Positions 7,754 through 16,328 of a DNA stretch of 64,000 bases are shown here, one piece after another. This DNA comes from Methanosphaerula palustris E1-9c. Lineage in GTDB: Archaea; Halobacteriota; Methanomicrobia; Methanomicrobiales; Methanospirillaceae. Within the stretch, counting starts at the first letter, position 1. Each line of letters opens with the position of its first letter. A program made the position numbers and the translations under genes. The stretch is from the NCBI RefSeq assembly GCF_000021965.1, contig NC_011832.1:1302001-1366000 (forward strand). Reading direction: 5' to 3'. A model generated the notes under the pieces. It worked only from the letters and a program-made list of their open reading frames with translations, did no database searches and was not told where the DNA came from.

Positions 7754-8455
7754 ATGACAGAGACTGAGAAAAAATCCGGAGAACCGGAAAACAACTCCAT
7801 GAAGATCACGGTCACAAAAAACGGCCCCTATATCGTGACCGGTTGCGTCCCGCTTATTCTGATGGAGATCTGCAACGATGACGAGGGCTACTGCCGGACC
7901 TGGCGTGAGGTAAAGCGGTTTCCCGTACAGGAGACCTATGCCCTCTGCCGGTGCGGCCATTCCCAGAACAAACCCTTTTGCACGGGGATGCATGCGAAGA
8001 TCGGTTTTGACGGTACCGAGACTGCGGGAAACGAGCCCTGGCTCCGGCACCCGCGGATCATCCGGGGCCCGGATCTCGAACTGCTCGATTATGAGAATCT
8101 CTGCGTGCATGCCCGATTCTGTATGCGGGCAGGCGGGATCTGGAATCTCACCGAACAGTCGGACATCCCGGAGGCCAGGGAGATTGCCATCGAGGAGGCC
8201 TGCAACTGCCCATCCGGAAGGCTTGTCATGAAGGACAGAGAGAGCGGGAAAACTATTGAGCCTGATCTGGAGAAATCGATCGTTATCATTGAGTACCCGC
8301 CGCGTGGGGAGCACGGGCCACTCTGGGTACGGGGTGGTATCCCGGTGCTATCCGCCAACGGAACGCCTTACAAGGTCAGGAACCGGCTCACGCTCTGCCG
8401 GTGCGGGAAATCTGAAAACTGGCCGTTCTGCGATGGGAACCATGTACAGAACTGA
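7754..8455 (+). CDS. CDGSH iron-sulfur protein with central divergent 4Fe-4S domain
   Basis: A 233-residue protein with two CDGSH-type 2Fe-2S motifs: CRCGHSQNKPFCTGMH near residue 65 and CRCGKSENWPFCDGNH at the C-terminus. Each has the Cys-x-Cys...Cys...His ligand set; the first reads FCTGMH in place of the strict CDGSH. Between them residues 110-165 (YENLCVHARFC ... CNCPSGRLV) look like the divergent single-cluster Fer4_19 domain, an arrangement known in bacterial and archaeal proteins. It probably transfers electrons or clusters; partners are unknown. The start at 7754 lacks a clear ribosome binding site, and Met16 (KITVTKNGPYIVTG follows) is an alternative. It forms a pair with the Rieske gene 34 bases downstream. 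Confidence 0.85.
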   Translation: MTETEKKSGEPENNSMKITVTKNGPYIVTGCVPLILMEICNDDEGYCRTWREVKRFPVQETYALCRCGHSQNKPFCTGMHAKIGFDGTETAGNEPWLRHPRIIRGPDLELLDYENLCVHARFCMRAGGIWNLTEQSDIPEAREIAIEEACNCPSGRLVMKDRESGKTIEPDLEKSIVIIEYPPRGEHGPLWVRGGIPVLSANGTPYKVRNRLTLCRCGKSENWPFCDGNHVQN

Positions 8456-8488
8456 GAAAAAAAAGATTGTTTACGAAGGTCTGATTGT

Positions 8489-8902
8489 ATGAGTTTTGTC
8501 ACCGTTGCTAAGACCGGGGAAATACCTCCCGGGACCATGAAACATATTGAGATTGCAGAAAAAGAACTGTGTATCGCCAATGTCGAGGGGGAGTTCTATG
8601 CTATTGGAGATCGGTGCGGTCACGAGAATGCAAGTCTTGCAAAGGGCACGTTGGAGGGGACATTGGTCATCTGCCCTATGCACTCTTCAAAATTTGATAT
8701 AACTACGGGAAAAAAAGTGGCCGGGCCGGTTCTTGAGCTGGCCGGTATCACCAAGAAATTCGGCGGATGTCCTGAACACGTGAGAAAAGAGATGGGGGAG
8801 ATGTTTGAGGGTATTACTGCAGCGCAGAGCTCGATCAAGACATATGATCTACCAACCTATGATGTGAAAATAGACGGCGAAAATGTCCTGGTGAACGTGT
8901 AA
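8489..8902 (+). CDS. Rieske-type 2Fe-2S ferredoxin
   Basis: A 137-residue soluble protein with the two Rieske ligand boxes: RCGHENASL (Cys-x-His) near residue 43 and CPMHSSKFD (Cys-x-x-His) near residue 64. The 20-residue spacing and the absence of a signal or membrane anchor fit soluble Rieske ferredoxins rather than cytochrome bc subunits. Residues 85-115 are a helical insertion containing KKFGGCPEHVRKEMGEMFEG, longer than in typical dioxygenase ferredoxins. It lies directly behind the CDGSH gene and is probably co-transcribed, so the two may act as a redox pair. It could serve the nearby GMC flavoenzyme, but that is inference. Confidence 0.85.
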   Translation: MSFVTVAKTGEIPPGTMKHIEIAEKELCIANVEGEFYAIGDRCGHENASLAKGTLEGTLVICPMHSSKFDITTGKKVAGPVLELAGITKKFGGCPEHVRKEMGEMFEGITAAQSSIKTYDLPTYDVKIDGENVLVNV

Positions 8903-8959
8903 GAACATCGAGCATAGAATCGTCCTGTTTGGATTTGTATAATCAAGAAAGGAGGATTG

Positions 8960-9445
8960 ATGAACTATGGAAAAGGAACTCAACAGGATGAGAGAGTGAA
9001 ATAGCATCTAAAGACCTTTGTCGACCTGGGGGAACCTGCTCGACATATCCATGACCTGCGTGAACGTCTATACGACGCCTCCCGAAGAAGAATGTTTCCC
9101 GGCACAAAAGGGTTTATCCTTTTATGGATGGATGCCGGCCGGTTTGATGGGTGAAGATAGGTCCTGTCGCTGAACGATGCACAGCAGCTGTTCGTATTCT
9201 TTTTTGCGATCTACTTCTACATGATCATCGATCGTTCCCATGCCATGTACCAGTCATGGGATACCTATTCTGCTTGGAGGAGAAAATCCCATAATCTCAA
9301 CCGTCTTCTCGCAGCATGGCTGATACTGATCATCCTACCCTCTACGATTAACATTGGGGGACGCCCGAACTGCACCAACGTCAACTCTGGCAGAACCACA
9401 GATAGGAACGCAGTGGCAATGTTGAAACTGGGAGTTATGTCATGA
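8960..9445 (+). pseudogene. Decayed ORF with in-frame amber and opal stops
   Basis: A consensus ribosome binding site (AAAGGAGG, 8948-8955 region) precedes an ATG at 8960 whose frame stays coding-like for 162 codons but meets TAG at 9002, TGA at 9152 and TAG at 9158. After the first stop come VDLGEPARHIHDLRERLYDA and similar, and after the last come a hydrophobic segment (QQLFVFFFAIYFYMII) and another (LLAAWLILIILP), like a small membrane protein. Several different stops point to a broken gene rather than recoding. The original family is not recognised. The remaining 9446-9748 holds nothing I can support. Confidence 0.4.
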
Positions 9446-9748
9446 GGAGTCTGTTGCATGTGTGGGGGGTTGATGTGAAATCTCAACGAGGTGCAGGATC
9501 GGTCATCAACCATCACCGTATCAAACTGCATTTCACCCATGGCTCGGTAATGGAATGCTGCTATCCCTTTTTTTGAGAATTAACCGCTCGCGTACTTTGA
9601 TTACAACGGCACCCGTTGGAGTCGACTTCGCCGACATTGTTGCCCTCTTCAATGATCAGACAGAGGATATGGTGAGCTCCTGCGTTTTCTGTTTATCAGA
9701 AGGTTTGGATACAGATCGGGGGTTGACAGCTGGAGTTATTCATCTCAT

Positions 9749-9771
9749 AAAAAAAGGGGGGAACAGCCCCC
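9749..9771 (-). terminator. Intrinsic-type terminator after the encapsulin gene
   Basis: On the minus strand GGGGG-CTGTTC-CCCCC is followed directly by a run of about eight T, 41 bases past the encapsulin stop codon. A strong GC stem plus T-run would end transcription of the EncFtn-encapsulin operon. Confidence 0.6.
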
Positions 9772-9811
9772 TGACTGTTCTCTTTGCGCACCCTTTCGTC
9801 TATCCGTGCGG

Positions 9812-10603
9812 TCACTTCAGCGCACAGATCGCCTTTGGCTCTCTGATCAACAGCGCCAGGCTCTCTGAGATCGTGAAGTCCAGGCTCTCCTTGGACGGTC
9901 CGGTGAACCCGATCGTCATATCCTGTCCGAGGACGATGGCGGCGTACTGCTGTCCAGTCGCGATCAGCACCCCACCGTCCTTCAGGACTGGTGCCTTGAA
10001 GATTCCGTCGGTGATCATCTGCTGCAGGTGTTCGAGCTCGGTGGTCGACCCCTGCGGATACCGCCGGAAGAGCAGGTTGTAGCGGGCCGGCGACAGGGCC
10101 AGGGCGTAGGGGCCATGGAACCCTGCCAGGTCCAGTGCGGTGACGGCCTTGATCAGGTCGTCGGCAGCCGCCCCAATCTTCTCCCAACTGGCGAGTTTAA
10201 CGGACTGAGACCCTCCTGTGTTCATCAGCCCTTTCACCTGATCGGTGCCGGTGAAGATCACCGCATCCTCCTGCCGGGCGGCCTCGATGGCTGCAACGGC
10301 TACGGCCGACGTGTTCGGGAGCATTCCGTCCCGCTCGTATGCGGCCAGGTCACGTTTGCTCAGCGAGAAGCTGGTCTGGATCAGGTCGACAGGGGCGAAC
10401 CCTGACCGGATCAGGTTCCCCTCCGAAACACTGTCCTGCAGCGGGATTGCCTTCAGCCCGAGGCCATAGGGCCCTTCGAGATGAAGGAGGCGCCGGCCGG
10501 TCAGCATACTCTTTGCGGCTTCCACCATCGTTGTATCAATGATCGTCCATGTTTCAGCAGTGATTGGGGCATCGCTTCGCCCGAGATAACTCTCTCCTAC
10601 CAT
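9812..10603 (-). CDS. Encapsulin shell protein (family 1, HK97 fold)
   Basis: 263 residues, the normal size of family 1 encapsulins (linocin M18-like). Recognisable family segments include the N-terminal RRLLHLEGPYGLGLKAIP and the central GFHGPYALALSPARYN, and the C-terminal third has the usual RYPQGSTTELEHLQQMITDG stretch. Sixty or more copies would form an icosahedral protein shell in the cytoplasm that encloses cargo carrying a short C-terminal signal. The ATG follows AGGAGGAACG at ideal spacing. The gene is 12 bases behind the ferritin-like gene, whose product ends in a cargo-loading peptide, so the two make an iron-storing or oxidative-stress compartment. It is an unusual possession for a methanogen and perhaps acquired. 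Confidence 0.93.
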   Translation of the reverse strand: MVGESYLGRSDAPITAETWTIIDTTMVEAAKSMLTGRRLLHLEGPYGLGLKAIPLQDSVSEGNLIRSGFAPVDLIQTSFSLSKRDLAAYERDGMLPNTSAVAVAAIEAARQEDAVIFTGTDQVKGLMNTGGSQSVKLASWEKIGAAADDLIKAVTALDLAGFHGPYALALSPARYNLLFRRYPQGSTTELEHLQQMITDGIFKAPVLKDGGVLIATGQQYAAIVLGQDMTIGFTGPSKESLDFTISESLALLIREPKAICALK

Positions 10604-10615
10604 CGTTCGTTCCTC

Positions 10616-11014
10616 CTAAATCTTCAGGGATCCTATGGTCTTCGGCTGTACTGGTGCGGGGGCTGGTGTTCCGGCAGGTACCGGTGGTGCTACCGCCGGG
10701 GCCGAAACAACGCCAGGAGTCCCGGCTGCCATCGCGTCGACCTCCGCTGCCCCGCGTGCCATATAGGTGTCCTCATCTCCCGCCAACAGCTGGATCAGAT
10801 GGGAGAGTTCACCGACATGCACCCGTTCCTCGTTCGCGATATCGAGCAATACTTTCTTGGCAAGTGGATTATCGGTGGCCTCTGCATGGGCCATGTACAG
10901 GAAGGTGGCCTCCTCCTCTGCGGCGAGGTCCAGACGGAGAGCCCGTATCAGTTCCTCTGGAGTCAACATTCGATTCGGAATATTTCCACTGAATGGTTTT
11001 GAAAAATCTGGCAT
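10616..11014 (-). CDS. Encapsulated ferritin-like protein (EncFtn) with encapsulin-targeting tail
   Basis: About 132 residues from the ATG at 11014, which has a GAGGT ribosome binding site (the frame extends to a TTG at 11026). The helical domain carries the EncFtn metal-binding pattern: acidic cluster LRLDLAAEEEATFLYMAHAE and the EERVH motif (E-x-x-H) 30 residues later. This half-ferritin dimerises to form a ferroxidase centre oxidising Fe(II). After a Pro/Ala-rich linker of about 40 residues the chain ends KTIGSLKI, which matches the encapsulin cargo-loading consensus (compare L-T-V-G-S-L-x). It is the first gene of the operon, directly before the shell gene. Confidence 0.92.
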   Translation of the reverse strand: MPDFSKPFSGNIPNRMLTPEELIRALRLDLAAEEEATFLYMAHAEATDNPLAKKVLLDIANEERVHVGELSHLIQLLAGDEDTYMARGAAEVDAMAAGTPGVVSAPAVAPPVPAGTPAPAPVQPKTIGSLKI

Positions 11015-11164
11015 GATGTACCTCAAATTTTACTTCGGTCGTGAGATCCTGCAGAGCATCGGGATGGAATCATATCGGTGCAGGCCGGTGTCTTACCGGT
11101 CATCATCAGGTTCATACTCGATGCGGCTGCATGATCCCGGCGAACAGGAGAAAGGTAGGGATGA

Positions 11165-11178
11165 TGCTATATAAACCT
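11165..11178 (-). promoter_or_regulatory. TATA box of the EncFtn-encapsulin operon
   Basis: On the minus strand GGTTTATATAGC is a strong archaeal TATA element about 155 bases before the EncFtn start, implying a leader of roughly 125 bases. Within this leader a short hairpin CCGGT-GTCTT-ACCGG lies at 11085-11099. Whether it regulates translation is unknown. Confidence 0.5.
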
Positions 11179-11255
11179 GGTGACCGGATACCTGGGTCCT
11201 TCCAGGAACTGTTCATCGATCCGGGTGTAATCTGATAAAAATGAGAGTGATCTGG

Positions 11256-11738
11256 TCACTGGACAATGAACGCTCCGTTCATGTTGGGGTGGATATCACA
11301 TCTGAAGTAGTAGGTACCCGGTGTGGTCGGGGCATCGAAGGTGTACGTAATCTTCTTCGGCCCGGTGATAACCTCTCCTTTAAAGATCACGGTGCTGGCC
11401 GCCGCTGAGGTGTAGACTGCAACATTATGCGGGATCCCGGTGTCCTGGTTATCAAGGGTCAACTGTACATGTGACCCTGCTGGAACCGTAATACTCGTCT
11501 TATCAAACGCGTAATTCACCGAAACCAGGGTCACCTGCGTGGTCTGCCCGACAGCAGACGGCTGGGAGGTGGGTCCTGTCGTCGATCCAGTGATGGTGGT
11601 TTCACTCACTGGAACTCCACTCACTGGAGCACTGGTTGTCATGTTCAATGATGAGGACGTCGTGCTGGTACAGCCGGCTGTCATCAGCAGCACGATGCAG
11701 AGGATCACCAGCGTTGAAATCAAAAAGATTGGTCGCAT
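11256..11738 (-). CDS. Cupredoxin-like lipoprotein (plastocyanin/azurin fold)
   Basis: 160 residues with an N-terminal hydrophobic signal and lipobox (LLMTAGCTST, Cys22), a Ser/Thr-rich linker to about residue 70, then a cupredoxin domain. Type 1 copper ligands are visible: His in GIPHNVAVY, then Cys, His and Met in YYFRCDIHPNMNGAF at the C-terminus. It would be an electron carrier or copper protein anchored on the outside of the cytoplasmic membrane. It lies about 80 bases behind the PQQ-type dehydrogenase lipoprotein on the same strand, suggesting the cupredoxin accepts electrons from that enzyme; this is inference. Blue-copper proteins are uncommon in strict methanogens. Confidence 0.87.
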   Translation of the reverse strand: MRPIFLISTLVILCIVLLMTAGCTSTTSSSLNMTTSAPVSGVPVSETTITGSTTGPTSQPSAVGQTTQVTLVSVNYAFDKTSITVPAGSHVQLTLDNQDTGIPHNVAVYTSAAASTVIFKGEVITGPKKITYTFDAPTTPGTYYFRCDIHPNMNGAFIVQ

Positions 11739-11822
11739 GGTTCCCTGTTAGGGAACTTCATACATAAAAAAGTCTTCTCTTCTGGATAGGATGTTCTGAC
11801 CAAAAAAAAGAGGAGGGTCGGT

Positions 11823-13325
11823 TCAGGGGGTTGTTGGGGTCTTCACAGCGGTCGGGGCTGTGATCTGGTAGATCTTACCGGTGGTCCCGGAAGGCCCGCT
11901 GGCCTGACTGGTCAGGAGATAGAGCTCGTGCTGGTCGTCCTCACCAAACCCTCGGACAAAACCGTTCACCCGTCCATTCTGGGAGGTCGAGATGTTCACG
12001 AGGCCAACCGACCACATCCCGTTCTGGGTGCCGGTCCCATTGATCGCGGGTGGGGTTCCAAGCAGCAGCGTCCCGTTTCCAATCGTAAAACTTTCACTCC
12101 AGTCACCAAAGAGATATTTCCCGGTGAGACCTGGGATCGCAGTCCCCCGGTACACATATCCACCGACGACCACCAGGCCGAGGTCATGGCCGAGTTCGAT
12201 GATCGGATCGGTCAGTGATTCACCCCGGGAACCAACCGTGGGTACCGTGCTGTTCGGGGTTCCGGGTTGGCTGGGATTGAAGGAGTGGGTTCCCTCCTTG
12301 AGGTTCCAGCCATAGTTGCCGCCTTTCTTGATCTGATACACGGATTCAAAGAGTTGCTGTCCGGCATCTCCGATGAACAGAGTATGCCCGTCCCCACTGT
12401 CGAACGTGGCATAGGCCGGGTTGCGGAGGCCGTAGGCATAGATCTCCGGGAGTGCCCACCCCTTGTTGACGAAGGGGTTGTCCTTTGGAATTGCATACAT
12501 CAATCCCTCGTCTCTCTGGTTTACGTCGATCCTGAGGACCTTCCCGAGCAAACTTTTCAGATCCTGAGCGTTCCCGGTTCCTGTCGTGTGACCGAGTCCG
12601 ACATCATTGGCACCGCCGCCGTCCCCGGTCGTCAGGTACAGGTAGCCGTCGTCAGGGCCGAAGAGGATCGGACCGCCGTTGTGGTTCATCGACGGCTTAT
12701 CGATCGTCAGCAGGATCCGCTCTGAACTCATATCCACCTGGTTTGGATCGGTTGAACTGACCTTGAACTCAGAGAGACGGTTGGTACAGTTCCAGCCGTC
12801 CGGACCCCCGTCACGAAGTGGGGCGCTATAGAATACGAAGATCCTGCCATTGTTCTTGTAATCTGGATGAAAAGCAATGCCCAGCAGTCCCCGCTCGTCA
12901 TAGGTTTGGGAGAGCGTGACCATTCGGTCCCGAAGGTCGAGGAAAGGGGTCGGCAGCGTGACACCGTTCTTGTCGATGATCCGAACAACGCCTGTCTGGT
13001 CGACAGCGAAGAGTCGGCCGGTGTCATCATGGGATGAGACCAGCGCAATCGGGGCTGTAAGCCCGTCTGCAACCTGTTTCAGACCGACCGTTCCACTTGC
13101 GTTTCCTGAACTGAGCACCGAGTACGAAGACTGATCCTTCATATAGGCCGGTTGCCCGCCAGACTCCCCTGGCGTTACCGTGGTCTGGATATCCGTTCCA
13201 TTTCCAGATCCTGGTGTGATAGTCTGTGTTCCTGTGGAGCTTCCAGTCTTCGAACAGCCCGCAGCAGCCATAAAAAGCAGAAGTACCACCAGTAGTGAGA
13301 TCAGAAGGTAATGGGATCGTTGCAT
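11823..13325 (-). CDS. PQQ-type soluble aldose/sorbosone dehydrogenase lipoprotein
   Basis: 500 residues. Signal peptide with lipobox FMAAAGCSKT, a Thr/Gly-rich linker, then a six-bladed beta-propeller of the glucose/sorbosone dehydrogenase (GSDH, YliI-like) family. Family segments include DERGLLGIAFHPDYKNNG, MNHNGGPILFGPDDGYLYLT, GDGGGANDVG, the calcium/PQQ-side LRNPAYATFD, GDAGQQLFESV and NYGWNLKEGTHSF. Such enzymes oxidise aldose sugars with PQQ; some archaeal members are PQQ-dependent, others have lost the cofactor. It is located on the outer face of the membrane. The downstream cupredoxin lipoprotein could be its electron acceptor. I see no PQQ synthesis gene in this window. Confidence 0.87.
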   Translation of the reverse strand: MQRSHYLLISLLVVLLLFMAAAGCSKTGSSTGTQTITPGSGNGTDIQTTVTPGESGGQPAYMKDQSSYSVLSSGNASGTVGLKQVADGLTAPIALVSSHDDTGRLFAVDQTGVVRIIDKNGVTLPTPFLDLRDRMVTLSQTYDERGLLGIAFHPDYKNNGRIFVFYSAPLRDGGPDGWNCTNRLSEFKVSSTDPNQVDMSSERILLTIDKPSMNHNGGPILFGPDDGYLYLTTGDGGGANDVGLGHTTGTGNAQDLKSLLGKVLRIDVNQRDEGLMYAIPKDNPFVNKGWALPEIYAYGLRNPAYATFDSGDGHTLFIGDAGQQLFESVYQIKKGGNYGWNLKEGTHSFNPSQPGTPNSTVPTVGSRGESLTDPIIELGHDLGLVVVGGYVYRGTAIPGLTGKYLFGDWSESFTIGNGTLLLGTPPAINGTGTQNGMWSVGLVNISTSQNGRVNGFVRGFGEDDQHELYLLTSQASGPSGTTGKIYQITAPTAVKTPTTP

Positions 13326-13550
13326 GATTGTATCACCATCATTGTAAACAAGTCAGTTCCAGCCATGTTTTTCACAGGGACGAACTGCTGTGTACTATGC
13401 TCCGATAGCGATGCAACGCTAGATATACTTTTCCTCAACTGCTTGGGAATATGCAGAAATCCTGCGGTGGAATGAAAGGATTCATAGAAAATATTCGTAA
13501 AATGACCGTGAATTGGAATAACTGCGGTGCGCTCTGGACCGATAAAAAAA
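13326..13550. promoter_or_regulatory. Promoter region of the PQQ-dehydrogenase gene
   Basis: The minus strand has a TATA-like AAGTATATCTAG at about 13423-13434, roughly 100 bases before the dehydrogenase start. The rest is the spacer to the alaS stop codon, with an A-run at 13544-13550 that reads as a T-run after alaS. No other element is evident. Confidence 0.35.
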
Positions 13551-16292
13551 TCAGGCGCCGAGGGAGGCCAGGATCAGTTTCTTGCCAGCCTGCAGAGCAG
13601 GCTCGAGTTGAGACCGGTCCTCGCTGATCCCATGAGCCATCGTGGCGTTGCCACCGCCTTTTCCATCGATGAGCAGCGCGATCTGACCGAGGATCTTGCC
13701 TGCATCCACGGATCTACTCCCTGATGAGAGGACCAGGTGGAGCGTATCCGTGCTGGAGGCGAGCAGAGCAACTCCGTCGTTTTTGGACAGTTTCCGTGCC
13801 AGTGATGCCAGTTGTGATGGATCCACATCGATCTCTTTGATCACAAGGTTCACCCCTCTGACCGATTCGTACCTGACGTTCTGCAGTTCGAGGTCTACCA
13901 GCCGTGCCCTGAGCCGTTCGACCTCTTTCCCCCGCTCTTTCCATTCGGTGAAGAACCGCTGCACGCTGCTCGGCAGGTTCTCTGGCTGGATGCGGAGCGT
14001 CTGAGCTGACTCATCCAGCAACTGTTCGACATGCTGCATCGCCGTGATCGCTGCTCTGCCGGCTGAGAATTCGATCCGCTCGATCCCGTCCTGGATGTGC
14101 TCGACCCGGAGGATCTTGATCGCACCGACTTCGCCCGTAGACTTGCAGTGCGTCCCTGCACAGGCCTCGATATCGCCGTCGACCTTCACAATCCGAATCT
14201 CTTTACCCGGGGGAACCCCACCCTGGTACAGCCCGAAACCATACTTCTGTTCGGCTTTGGTCCGTTCCTCGATCTTGATCGAGATCGGCCTGTTCTTCAT
14301 CACGATCTGGTTCGCCTTCACCTCGATCCTGCGCAGTTCTTCAGGCGTGATATGCTTGAAGTGCCTGATATCGATACGCGAGCTCTCACTTCCCTTCTGA
14401 GCGCCGGACTGATGAATATGGGCGCCGAGCACCTCTTTGCTGGCATGGAGCAGGATGTGCGTGGCCGTATGATGGCGCATCAGCGACCATCTCCGGTCTT
14501 CATCGACCATCCCTTTCACCCGTTCGCCGCGTTTCAGGCTCCCACCACTGATCTTATGCAGGATCACGCCGCCCATCTTGATGGTGTCCTCGACCCGGAC
14601 CATAGACTCGGCCGTGACAAGGGTTCCGGTATCTGCAGGCTGGCCACCTCCTTCTGGATAGAAGAGGGTCTGGTCCAGGATTACATACCCGTCGAAGAAG
14701 TCCAGAACCATCCCCTCGAACTCCACCTCGGTGGGAAGTTCATAATAGAGGGGATGCGTGTCCGGCAACCCGCTGACCCGTTCTCGGTACGATTCAAGGG
14801 GATCGTCCACCTGCTCTTTCTGGCTCTCAGAATGCATATCGGCGATCAGGGAGTAGAAGTTATCCGGCAGGTCGACCACGGCTCCCTCTTTTGAGGCGAC
14901 TTCCTTGATCAACTCGGGTGGCAGGCCATGCGAATCGTAGAGAGTGACCACCTCTTGGAGTGGTACCTTCTCACTCTTCTTCTTGTAGGTGGTGGCGACC
15001 TTCTGAATGATCCGGGTACCCCGTTCGATGGTTGCCGCATACTTCTCGACCTCGCGGTCCACGATCTCGTGGATGACATCCAGGTTCTGCTCGAACTGGC
15101 TGTTTCCGATCTTGTTGATCTGCATCTCTATCAGATCCCCGAGGTCGATGTCCATCTTGAGGTCGTTCATGACCCGCAGTGTCCGCCGTAGCACGAGCCG
15201 GGCCAGATACCCTTCCCTGACATTGGACGGGACGATCAAATCCCCAAGCATGTATGCCAGACATCGGGTGTGGTCGGCGATCGTGTAGACCTGTTCGATC
15301 GGGACGATCATCTTCTGGAGTTTCTCGATCGGAACATCGATTGTGGCGGCTACCTTCTTTCTGAGCTGGAAGAGGTTGGCACCGGAGATGTCCATAAGCC
15401 CGGCGAACTTGGCGTTCAGGGCCAGCATCTTCGTGCTTTCCGGGTTATCCAGGTGATGGTCGAGCCCGGCAGAGTGCATGATGGTGCTGACCATATCCGG
15501 GAAGACGGCATCATAGATGGTCGGCGAACCGGTCGAGGCCCAGACCATCCGTTCGAGCCCGTATCCGGTGTCGACGACCCTGGTCGACATCGGGTAATAC
15601 TGGTTCCCTTCCAGTTCGACAGGGGGGTGATCGGTCTTCTGCCGCCCAAGGCTCATAAAGACCAGTGTGGCGATCTCAAGCCCACCGATCATCACTTCAA
15701 CTGATGGACCGGCATTTCCTCCGCCGATCCAGGGGTGCTCCTTGTAGGTGATCGCATTCAGGTCGCCGCCGATGGAGTGTACAAACTCGTCGCAGAGTTC
15801 GACGGTGTGGTCCTTCCAGTAGATCTCTTCTTTGGGCGAATTGAAGGCATGATGAGCCATCATCTCAAAGAGGGTCAGGTGCCGGCCGGATCGTCCGACC
15901 GAGTCCAGATCGTTCAGACGGATGCAGGGCTGGGAGATCGTCAGCGGGTTTGCCGGCGGAGGTACGACACCGCTCGTCACATAGGGCTGAAAATCAGCAA
16001 TCGAGGCGATCGTCAGGTAGATATCGTCCCGCCATCGAGCTGCGACGGGGTACCGGTCGATCCGGGTATGCCCGTGGCGCTCAAAGAATGAGAGATAAGC
16101 TTCCCGCATCTCATCGAGGGTATGCGGTCGAAAGACAGGATTTCCGATGAAATTGTAGGGCTCACAGGGTGCATCCCCGCAGACCTGACGCTCAGGATCG
16201 CGTGTCCAGAATGATGCCCCACAGGACGTGCAGGTCTTCCGAACCAGCCCCTCGGATTTGAAATAATCGAGCTCGTAATCTTCTTCGCTCAT
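13551..16292 (-). CDS. alaS: Alanyl-tRNA synthetase, archaeal type
   Basis: 913 residues, the archaeal length. The N-terminal extension has the archaeal zinc-binding pattern TCTSCGASFWTRDPERQVCG. The class II catalytic core follows (residues 60-400, including FFERHGHTRIDRYPVAARWRDD). The editing domain has HHTATHILLHAS and CAGTHCKSTGEVG, which carry the zinc and catalytic His/Cys residues. The C-Ala/DHHA1 domain ends the protein with GGKGGGNATMAHG. It charges tRNA-Ala and clears mischarged Ser and Gly. The gene follows the Nif3-like and SWIM genes on the same strand with a 37-base gap and may be co-transcribed with them. Confidence 0.97.
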   Translation of the reverse strand: MSEEDYELDYFKSEGLVRKTCTSCGASFWTRDPERQVCGDAPCEPYNFIGNPVFRPHTLDEMREAYLSFFERHGHTRIDRYPVAARWRDDIYLTIASIADFQPYVTSGVVPPPANPLTISQPCIRLNDLDSVGRSGRHLTLFEMMAHHAFNSPKEEIYWKDHTVELCDEFVHSIGGDLNAITYKEHPWIGGGNAGPSVEVMIGGLEIATLVFMSLGRQKTDHPPVELEGNQYYPMSTRVVDTGYGLERMVWASTGSPTIYDAVFPDMVSTIMHSAGLDHHLDNPESTKMLALNAKFAGLMDISGANLFQLRKKVAATIDVPIEKLQKMIVPIEQVYTIADHTRCLAYMLGDLIVPSNVREGYLARLVLRRTLRVMNDLKMDIDLGDLIEMQINKIGNSQFEQNLDVIHEIVDREVEKYAATIERGTRIIQKVATTYKKKSEKVPLQEVVTLYDSHGLPPELIKEVASKEGAVVDLPDNFYSLIADMHSESQKEQVDDPLESYRERVSGLPDTHPLYYELPTEVEFEGMVLDFFDGYVILDQTLFYPEGGGQPADTGTLVTAESMVRVEDTIKMGGVILHKISGGSLKRGERVKGMVDEDRRWSLMRHHTATHILLHASKEVLGAHIHQSGAQKGSESSRIDIRHFKHITPEELRRIEVKANQIVMKNRPISIKIEERTKAEQKYGFGLYQGGVPPGKEIRIVKVDGDIEACAGTHCKSTGEVGAIKILRVEHIQDGIERIEFSAGRAAITAMQHVEQLLDESAQTLRIQPENLPSSVQRFFTEWKERGKEVERLRARLVDLELQNVRYESVRGVNLVIKEIDVDPSQLASLARKLSKNDGVALLASSTDTLHLVLSSGSRSVDAGKILGQIALLIDGKGGGNATMAHGISEDRSQLEPALQAGKKLILASLGA

Positions 16293-16328
16293 GGAAAACC
16301 ACGTGTTATAACGATCTTCGTCTGGTGA

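Noticed and set aside
9002-9004. In-frame amber as a pyrrolysine codon
   Set aside because: The same frame also meets TGA and another TAG, so gene decay is simpler; no pyl gene is seen.
14097-14894. 265-codon plus-strand ORF opposite alaS
   Set aside because: Shadow of the AlaRS editing-domain region; no independent support.
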